The notes under the pieces are model-generated. The model was not told the DNA's origin. It ran no database searches and saw only the letters and a list, made by a program, of their open reading frames with translations. DNA of 17,856 nucleotides from contig JAEYUL010000129.1 of assembly GCA_023432565.1 (NCBI GenBank), forward strand, positions 1 to 17,856, in the 5' to 3' direction. Position 1 is the first letter of the stretch; every line of letters begins with the position of its first letter. Position numbers and translations under genes: made by a program. Source of the stretch: Actinomycetes bacterium (lineage in GTDB: Bacteria; Actinomycetota; Actinomycetes; Actinomycetales; Cellulomonadaceae). Positions 13,281-17,856 of this stretch are shown here, one piece after another.

Positions 13281-14591
13281 TCACTGCGTGACGGACCCCT
13301 CGACCGCCTTCTGCCAGGCGTTGGTGTTGTCGTCGTTGTACTGGAAGATCCCGATGAACGCCGACGAGGGGTCGTTGTCCTCGTTGAACGGCCCGGCGCC
13401 CGAGACCGCCTTGTAGTCGATGTCCTCGCCCTTGGCGATCAGGTCGGCGCACTCCTTGAAGCCCTCGCACTCCGTGCCGCCGTCGGCGCCCGAGACGGCC
13501 GCCATGTTCTGCTGGATCGTCGTCCCGTCGACGCCGCCTCCCTTGAGCGCGGCGAGCGCGATGAGGATCGCCGCGTCGTACGACTCGGGACCGTACGCGT
13601 AGTCCTTGAGGTCCGGGTCGACCGAGAGCATGCGCTTCTTGAAGGAGTCGTCCGGGTAGGCGCCAGGCGTGGTGCCCTGCGTGGTCCACGCCGCGAGCGT
13701 CCCGGCCTCGAAGTCCTTCGAGTAGTCCGCCGTGTTGCCGTCGACGAGGTAGACCCGTCCCTTGTAGCCGGCGGCGACGAGCTCGGGGACGATCGACTTC
13801 GTCTGCTCGAACGCGATGATGGCGATCGCGTCCGGGGCGGAGCCACCGTCGGACGTCATGACGCCCGCGACCGGGTCGGCGAACGACGAGGCCGTCGGGT
13901 CGAACTCCTCGGTCTTGCTGCCGTAGGTCACCGTCAGACCCGCGTCCTGCACGGTCTGCTGGACCACGTCGCGCAGCGACGTACCGTACTCCTCGTTGAA
14001 CACGAGGATGCCCAGCGACTCGTTGCCGTCCTCCACGATCAGGTTGCCGAGCGCGGAGCCCTGCACCGTGTCCGGGGGCGCGGTGCGGAAGTAGAACGGG
14101 TCGTAGCCGGACAGGCTGGTCGCGGTGTTGGCCGGCGAGACCATGACGACCTTGGCGTTCTTCGTGATGTCGTCGACGACGAGCTGCGTGACCGAGGACG
14201 ACGCGGCACCGATGACCGCCTGCACCCCCTGGCTCTGCAGGTCCGTCCACGACTGCGGCGCGACGTCCGCGTGGTCGGCGTCCGACGAGTCGGCGTGCTT
14301 GACGACGACGTCCTGCCCGTTGATGCCACCGTTCTCGTTGATCTCCGCGACCGCGAGGTCCACACCGGCGATCTCGGGCGGGCCGAGGTACGCGAGCGAG
14401 CCCGTCTGCGGCAGCAGCGTGCCGATGATGAGCGGGCCGTCCGAGTCGCCGCCCGAGCCGGGAGCCGTGGTGGCGCCCGCTGCGGGCGTCTCGTCGTCGG
14501 ACGAGCCGCTGTCGTTGCCGCAGGCGGTCAGGACCAGCGCGACCGCGCCGGCGACCGCCGCGGCCTTGATCGCGTGATGAGAACGAACCAT
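13281..14591 (-). CDS. livK: Branched-chain amino acid type ABC substrate-binding lipoprotein
   Basis: A 436-residue extracellular binding protein that should deliver substrate to LivHM. The signal peptide MVRSHHAIKAAAVAGAVALV leads to lipobox LTAC with lipidated Cys24. A Ser/Gly/Asp-rich linker (~25-52) is followed by the periplasmic-binding fold: IIGTLLPQTGSLAYLGPPEIAG, DLAVAEINENGGINGQDV, VIGAASSSVTQLV, VMVSPANTATSLS and FRTAPPDTVQGSALG. Cys375 and Cys381 may form a disulphide. The ATG has GGAGAGG about 10 nt upstream. It is encoded convergently to livHMGF rather than in the operon, with its own promoter region. Hydrophobic amino acids are the default substrate for the family, but related proteins take urea, amides or aromatics, so specificity is uncertain. 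Confidence 0.92.
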   Translation of the reverse strand: MVRSHHAIKAAAVAGAVALVLTACGNDSGSSDDETPAAGATTAPGSGGDSDGPLIIGTLLPQTGSLAYLGPPEIAGVDLAVAEINENGGINGQDVVVKHADSSDADHADVAPQSWTDLQSQGVQAVIGAASSSVTQLVVDDITKNAKVVMVSPANTATSLSGYDPFYFRTAPPDTVQGSALGNLIVEDGNESLGILVFNEEYGTSLRDVVQQTVQDAGLTVTYGSKTEEFDPTASSFADPVAGVMTSDGGSAPDAIAIIAFEQTKSIVPELVAAGYKGRVYLVDGNTADYSKDFEAGTLAAWTTQGTTPGAYPDDSFKKRMLSVDPDLKDYAYGPESYDAAILIALAALKGGGVDGTTIQQNMAAVSGADGGTECEGFKECADLIAKGEDIDYKAVSGAGPFNEDNDPSSAFIGIFQYNDDNTNAWQKAVEGSVTQ

Positions 14592-14664
14592 GGGCGTTCA
14601 ACCTCTCCGTGAGGGAATGCGTCTCCGGGTACGAAGGCATCGAACCCGGTGCAAACGTGACGCG

Positions 14665-14670
14665 ACGGTA
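14665..14670 (-). promoter_or_regulatory. Candidate -10 of the binding-protein gene (TACCGT)
   Basis: TACCGT on the minus strand fits TANNNT and would start a transcript near 14658, with a leader of about 67 nt before the ATG. The expected -35 position falls within the tandem repeats at 14680-14701 and has no TTGAC-like match. Confidence 0.35.
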
Positions 14671-14701
14671 ACCATGGTTTGTATCCGGGATGTATCCGCC
14701 A
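14670..14701. repeat. Palindrome plus tandem 11-bp repeats, candidate operator
   Basis: The perfect palindrome AACCATGGTT (14670-14679) abuts two back-to-back 11-bp direct repeats, TGTATCCGGGA (14680-14690) and TGTATCCGCCA (14691-14701), identical at 9 of 11 positions. The 11-bp period places both copies on one face of the helix. The array covers the likely core promoter of the binding-protein gene and lies between it and the divergent EEP gene. Confidence 0.5.
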
Positions 14702-14839
14702 AGATCGGCTGCAGAGTCGTTGCCAACCTGTGATGAAACCCGTCACCCGTACGGTGCTGTTCGCAAGGTGAGACATGTGCTCTCGGCTCGGGAGACGCCT
14801 CCGGCGGCCGCGCACGGGTTCGCAGGCCAGAATCGGGGG

Positions 14840-15613
14840 ATGCGGCTGGTCACCTTCAACGTGCAGCACGGTCGGGGCTCGGGCACGCGGCGGGTCGACG
14901 TGGGCCGGCTCGAGGAGGCGATCCGCGCCCTCGAGCCGGATGTGCTGGCCCTGCAGGAGGTCGACCACCGCCAGCTGCGCTCCGGGCGTGCGGACCTGAC
15001 CGCGGTGGCTGCCCGCGCGATGGGCGCCGCCGACGCACGGCTCGCGGTCACGCTGCGCGGGCCGGTCGGGCTCTGGCACGAGCCCCGGCACGACGAGCCG
15101 CCGCGTGGAGCCGCCTACGGCGTGGCCCTGCTGACGCGCTACCCGGCCAGGCGATGGCGGACCGTACGGCTGCCCCGGCGGCGCGGGGTCACCTGGGCGC
15201 ACCGCGAGGGCCGACGGCTGCCCCGGCCGCTGCACGACCATCCGCGCGCCGCCCTGGCCGCGACGCTCGACACGCCGCTGGGCACCCTCACGGCCGTCTG
15301 CGCGCACCTGTCGTTCGTGTCGGGCCAGAACGCGGCGCAGGCGCGGTTCCTCGTCGACGCGCTCGTCGGGGCCCCTCGACCGCTCGTCCTGCTCGGCGAC
15401 CTCAACCTGGGCCCGACGAGCGCCGCGCGGTCGACGGGCATGACCTCCCTCGCCGACGCGCTGACGTACCCGGTGGACGCCCCCACCGCCCAGATCGACC
15501 ACATGCTCGTCGACGGCCGTCTGCGCGCGACCGGCCCGGCGCGCTCGGTCGCCACGGGCGTGTCCGACCACCGCGCCCTGGTCGTCGACGTCGAGCTCAC
15601 CCCGAACGACTGA
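14840..15613 (+). CDS. Endonuclease/exonuclease/phosphatase (EEP) family protein
   Basis: A 257-residue metal-dependent phosphodiester or phosphomonoester hydrolase of the DNase I-like fold. Catalytic landmarks are present in order: Asn7 in TFNVQHG, Glu40 in LALQEVD, His156 in CAHLSF, Asp187 and Asn189 in LLGDLNLGP, and the final SDHRALVVD (Asp243, His244). It has no signal peptide or membrane segment, so a cytosolic role is likely. The substrate (nucleic acid, phospholipid or inositol phosphate) cannot be inferred. The frame is open to 14690, but those residues look non-coding and ATG 14840 begins exactly at the family's first strand. CAGAAT ends 6 nt before it, compatible with a leaderless start, and there is no good Shine-Dalgarno site. 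It stands alone and ends in a hairpin. Confidence 0.87.
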   Translation: MRLVTFNVQHGRGSGTRRVDVGRLEEAIRALEPDVLALQEVDHRQLRSGRADLTAVAARAMGAADARLAVTLRGPVGLWHEPRHDEPPRGAAYGVALLTRYPARRWRTVRLPRRRGVTWAHREGRRLPRPLHDHPRAALAATLDTPLGTLTAVCAHLSFVSGQNAAQARFLVDALVGAPRPLVLLGDLNLGPTSAARSTGMTSLADALTYPVDAPTAQIDHMLVDGRLRATGPARSVATGVSDHRALVVDVELTPND

Positions 15614-15654
15614 GCCCTCGGGCGCACCGGTCAGGACCGGGCCCCCGAGGGCTC
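15612..15654. terminator. Terminator between EEP gene and pdtaR
   Basis: GAGCCCTCGGG (15612-15622) pairs perfectly with CCCGAGGGCTC (15644-15654), with a further inner GGTC/GACC stem. It begins in the EEP stop codon and lies 54 bp past the end of the convergent response regulator gene, so it could serve both. Confidence 0.8.
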
Positions 15655-15707
15655 CCCCCGTCGCGAGCCGCGGCCTGGAGCCGCGGTTCACGCGTCGGTC
15701 GACAGGC

Positions 15708-16370
15708 TCAGGAGCCGCCACCGATCTGCTCGATCACGGCGTCGGCGACCTCGCGCATCGTCAGGCGGCGGTCCATCGACGTCTTCTGGATCCACCGGAA
15801 CGACTCGGGCTCGGTCATGCCCTTCGTCATGAGCAGGCCCTTCGCCCGGTCCACGCGCTTGCGGGTCTCGAACCGCTCCGCCAGGTCCGCGACCTCCGAC
15901 TCGAGTGCGCTGATCTGCGCGTAGCGCGAGATCGCGATCTCCACCGCGGGCAGCAGGTCGGCGGGCGAGAACGGCTTGACGACGTAGGCCATGGCGCCCG
16001 CGTCGCGCGCGCGCTCGACCAGCTCCGTCTGCGAGAAGGCCGTGAGCAGGACGACGGGAGCGACGTGCTCCTTGGCGATGCGCTCCGCGGCCGAGATGCC
16101 GTCCAGCACCGGCATCTTGACGTCCATCACGACGACGTCCGGCTTGAGCTCGACCGCGAGCGCGACGGCCTGCTCGCCGTCACCGGCCTCGCCGACCACG
16201 TCGAAGCCGGCGTCACGCAGCGTCTCGACGACGTCCATGCGGATGAGCGCCTCGTCCTCCGCCACGACGGCGCGACGAGCCGCGCGTCCGGTCTCGCGCA
16301 CGCCGGCGGCAGCAGGCTCCGGGGCGTCGGGCGTTGCCTGGGCGGGGTCGGGAGTGGCGTCCTTGGTCAC
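15708..16370 (-). CDS. pdtaR: ANTAR-domain response regulator (PdtaR/NasT type)
   Basis: A 220-residue two-component regulator acting by RNA binding (transcription antitermination or translation control), normally phosphorylated by the cytosolic kinase PdtaS, not present in this window. Residues 34-150 are the receiver: AVVAEDEALIR with the acidic pocket at 38-40, phospho-acceptor Asp83 in VVMDVKMP, Thr110 in LLTAFSQ and Lys132 in YVVKPFSP. A coiled linker ALESEVADLAERFETRKRVDRAKGLL leads into the ANTAR helices (~160-216: MTKGMTEPESFRWIQKTSMDRRLTMREVAD). Residues 1-33 are an Ala/Pro-rich extension. The open frame runs on to 16598 through the tRNA, so GTG 16370-16368 is chosen; TACGCT lies 7 nt before it and there is no Shine-Dalgarno, implying a leaderless mRNA. 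Synteny with polA and rpsA is conserved in Actinobacteria. Confidence 0.93.
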   Translation of the reverse strand: MTKDATPDPAQATPDAPEPAAAGVRETGRAARRAVVAEDEALIRMDVVETLRDAGFDVVGEAGDGEQAVALAVELKPDVVVMDVKMPVLDGISAAERIAKEHVAPVVLLTAFSQTELVERARDAGAMAYVVKPFSPADLLPAVEIAISRYAQISALESEVADLAERFETRKRVDRAKGLLMTKGMTEPESFRWIQKTSMDRRLTMREVADAVIEQIGGGS

Positions 16371-16397
16371 GTGACACAGCGTAGTGGTCACACGTGT
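16366..16397. promoter_or_regulatory. pdtaR promoter with flanking CACGTG palindromes
   Basis: On the minus strand the -10 TACGCT (16383-16378) ends 7 nt before the pdtaR GTG. The perfect palindrome GTCACGTGAC (16366-16375) covers the start codon, and ACACGTGT (16390-16397) lies just upstream of the -10. Both contain CACGTG, and their centres are 23 bp apart, so they bracket the -10. No clear -35 is visible. The promoter call is fairly good; the operator role is inference. Confidence 0.5.
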
Positions 16398-16466
16398 CGT
16401 CGCACCGCTCGCTCGCCGTGTGAGCCCGTTCACGCCGTGCGTCCCGTTCCCGGACGCGGGGGCAGG

Positions 16467-16486
16467 TTGGCGGCGCTCCGCCAACG
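16467..16486 (-). terminator. Hairpin downstream of tRNA-Leu, probable terminator
   Basis: GTTGGCGG (16467-16474) and CCGCCAAC (16479-16486) pair perfectly over 8 bp around a 4-nt loop. It is about 75 bp past the tRNA 3' end and before the pdtaR promoter, a sensible place to end the tRNA transcript. No T-run follows. Confidence 0.45.
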
Positions 16487-16532
16487 GTCCCGTCGACGCG
16501 CAGCGCACGACGGAGATGACACGACGAACGGC

Positions 16533-16544
16533 GCACGTACGTGC
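16533..16544. repeat. 12-bp palindrome between tRNA-Leu and its hairpin
   Basis: GCACGTACGTGC is a perfect 12-bp palindrome located 16 bp past the tRNA 3' end. With no loop it is more like a protein site than a terminator. No function can be assigned. Confidence 0.3.
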
Positions 16545-16559
16545 CGTGCGGAGGGTCGG

Positions 16560-16641
16560 TGCCCCCGGAGGGACTCGAACCCTCACGCCTTGCGGCACCC
16601 GGGTTTGAGCCGAGCGCGTCTGCCAGTTCCGCCACAGGGGC
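16560..16641 (-). tRNA. tRNA-Leu (anticodon CAA)
   Basis: An 82-nt class II tRNA reading UUG codons. The acceptor stem is GCCCCTG / CGGGGGC with one U-G pair, the anticodon arm CTCGG-CTCAAAC-CCGGG gives anticodon CAA, the long variable arm is closed by GCC/GGC around GCAA, and the T arm is GAGGG-TTCGAGT-CCCTC. The discriminator is A, as in leucine tRNAs. CCA is not encoded and must be added. The 5' end lies 18 nt past the stop codon of the DUF916-type gene upstream. Confidence 0.95.
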
Positions 16642-16656
16642 TGTGCCGTGGCGACA

Positions 16657-16662
16657 ACCCTA
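16657..16662 (-). promoter_or_regulatory. Candidate -10 of tRNA-Leu overlapping a stop codon
   Basis: TAGGGT on the minus strand begins with the TAG stop of the upstream DUF916-type gene and ends 15 nt before the tRNA 5' end, leaving an 8-9 nt precursor leader. It matches the rpsA -10 exactly. No -35 is evident, so co-transcription with the upstream gene is an alternative. Confidence 0.4.
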
Positions 16663-17799
16663 GAGCACGCGCGCCCCGCCGACGGACGACCCAGGCGGCA
16701 CGCCCGCCGCTGCGAGGGCGGCGTCGATCTTGGCCTGCACGCGCCGCGCCGAGCGCCTCCTCTGACGTCGGGCGAGCACGACCGCGCCGACGAGCAGGAC
16801 GATCAGCCCCAGCTGTGCCCAGGGCACCGTCCACGCGGTCACCGAGGTCGAGGTCGCCTCGAGCCTGACGTCGACGACGTCCTCGCCCACCACGAGCGGG
16901 ACGACGTCGATGCGACCGCTCGCCCGCACCAGGGGCCACGCCGGCAGCACCGTCTCGACGACGGCCGAGCGGTCTGGCAGCACCTCACGGACCTCGGTCG
17001 TCGCCTCGACCGACCCGATGCCACCCGGGCTCGCCAGGTGTGCGGACGACCGCGCGCCGAGCCGCACGTCGCCCACGTTGCGCACGACGTACCGGACCCG
17101 CACGGCTCCCCGCCCGAACGGGTTCCACGACGGCTGCCAGCGCGCCTCGACCTCGTCCGGGAGCACGACCGCCACGATCTCGCCCGTGACCCGCAGGTGC
17201 AGCCGTGTGCCGACCCTGGCCGCGAGGCGGACCTGGGACCCGCCGTCGACGAGCTCGGCCACCACCCCGGCGGGGTGGTCGCCCGGGGTCGCGTCGACGG
17301 GCACGGTGATCGTCACCGGGATCGTCACCGTCGAGGCCGGCCCGAGCCTCAGGCGCAGGCGCCCGCCGTCGAGGCGCTCGGCGCCGACGGGCCGACCCAG
17401 CTCCACCCACCCACCGGCGTCCCCTCGGGAGTCCTCGCCAGGCGGTACGTCGAAGTCGCCCGAGTCACCCACGACGCCGTCACCGGCGTACACGACGAAC
17501 GTCGCCTCGCGGTCGCTGAAGTTCGTCACGGCCACGTGCTCGCTGATCGAGGCACCCGGGTCGACGGTGTGCCGCAGCGAGATGCGGTCGTCCGGCCCGT
17601 CGGCCGTGGCGGGCTGCACCGTCCACGTGACCGTGCCCGAGCCGGCTGCGGTGGCCGCCGGGCTTGGCTCGGACACCGCGACGGCGGGGACGGCCGGGCC
17701 GGCCAGCAGCGCGAGCGCGCCGAGGGCGACGACGGGAGCCGCACGGAGTCGAGCGGCTCGCAGGGCCAGAGACGGACGGGCGCGGGCGGCGGTGCGCAT
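16660..17799 (-). CDS. DUF916/WxL-type membrane-anchored surface protein
   Basis: A 379-residue exported protein. Residues 1-42 form a long Arg-rich signal peptide ending PAVPAVAVSEP. Residues ~55-180 match the DUF916/WxL-interacting peptidoglycan-domain pattern: VTWTVQPATADGPDDRISLR, then VAVTNFSDREATFVVYAGD and TIPVTITVPVDATPGDHPAGVVAEL. A second beta-rich region (~205-320, WQPSWNPFGRGAVRVRYVVRNVGDVR) follows. A C-terminal membrane helix (~327-343) precedes an Arg-rich cytosolic tail. Such proteins usually lie beside genes for secreted wall-associated proteins; any upstream partner would be beyond the window. ATG 17799-17797 has GGAGG 4 nt upstream. Function is inferred as cell-surface binding and has not been shown for actinobacterial members. 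Confidence 0.8.
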   Translation of the reverse strand: MRTAARARPSLALRAARLRAAPVVALGALALLAGPAVPAVAVSEPSPAATAAGSGTVTWTVQPATADGPDDRISLRHTVDPGASISEHVAVTNFSDREATFVVYAGDGVVGDSGDFDVPPGEDSRGDAGGWVELGRPVGAERLDGGRLRLRLGPASTVTIPVTITVPVDATPGDHPAGVVAELVDGGSQVRLAARVGTRLHLRVTGEIVAVVLPDEVEARWQPSWNPFGRGAVRVRYVVRNVGDVRLGARSSAHLASPGGIGSVEATTEVREVLPDRSAVVETVLPAWPLVRASGRIDVVPLVVGEDVVDVRLEATSTSVTAWTVPWAQLGLIVLLVGAVVLARRQRRRSARRVQAKIDAALAAAGVPPGSSVGGARVL

Positions 17800-17820
17800 G
17801 GTGCCTCCAGGTGCGGCCGT

Positions 17821-17856
17821 GGGGCGGGGGGGGGGCCCCCCCCGCCCCCCCCCCCC
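17821..17856. other. G-run/C-run low-complexity end of the window
   Basis: The last ~36 bases are almost only G followed by almost only C, with no other base type. The run is self-complementary and unlike the mixed GC-rich DNA next to it. It is most likely a contig-end assembly or sequencing artefact and should not be annotated biologically. Confidence 0.8.

Noticed and set aside
14690..14839. Upstream extension of the EEP protein
   Set aside because: It would begin within the tandem repeats of the binding-protein promoter and has no similarity to the family; strand one starts at ATG 14840.
16371..16598. Extension of pdtaR upstream to 16598
   Set aside because: The frame passes through the tRNA-Leu gene, so it cannot be coding there.

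Overview
The window is a stretch of high-GC actinobacterial chromosome. TANNNT-type -10 elements lacking a clear -35, several probably leaderless genes, GTG starts, a class II tRNA-Leu and an ANTAR response regulator all fit Actinomycetota. The protein set looks most like Micrococcales of the Cellulomonas type; the genus is inference. No mobile element, phage gene, CRISPR array or toxin system was seen. The pdtaR-polA-rpsA neighbourhood is a conserved core arrangement in Actinomycetota (M. tuberculosis has pdtaR, polA and rpsA close together), so this is mainly housekeeping DNA with transport genes placed in it.

Layout. 1-193 (-) is the start of rpsA (ribosomal protein S1), with a good promoter about 170 nt upstream and a structured leader. 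409-1434 (-) is pfkA. 1575-2390 (+) is a class I SAM methyltransferase ending in a strong bidirectional hairpin. 2467-4481 (-) is a two-gene acetate-uptake operon (DUF485 protein then ActP-type symporter, ATGA overlap) behind a repeat-rich control region. 4621-7350 (-) is polA, divergent from a YdiI/EntH-like hotdog thioesterase (7370-7783, +). That gene converges with and overlaps a GNAT acetyltransferase (7767-8447, -).

8448-8928 is a gene-free control region leading into livH-livM-livG-livF (8929-13144, +), a complete branched-chain amino acid type ABC transporter without its binding protein. The binding protein is the convergent lipoprotein gene at 13281-14591 (-), separated from livF by two strong hairpins. 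LivH carries an unusual secreted Ig-like/carboxypeptidase-regulatory-like N-terminal domain. Then follow an endonuclease/exonuclease/phosphatase protein (14840-15613, +), the ANTAR response regulator pdtaR (15708-16370, -), tRNA-Leu(CAA) (16560-16641, -) and a membrane-anchored DUF916/WxL-type surface protein (16660-17799, -). The last ~36 bases are almost pure G then C runs and look like an assembly-end artefact.

Working together: PfkA, the acetate symporter and the Liv system cover central carbon and nutrient uptake; PolA and S1 are core replication and translation functions; PdtaR is an RNA-binding regulator. The most interesting signals are the LivH fusion with its Cys-paired partners, the compact bidirectional and apparently leaderless polA/thioesterase start region, phased TTGCG repeats before the acetate operon, tandem 11-bp repeats before the binding-protein gene, and paired CACGTG palindromes around the pdtaR start. 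I did not find a clearly new multi-gene defence or biosynthetic system.
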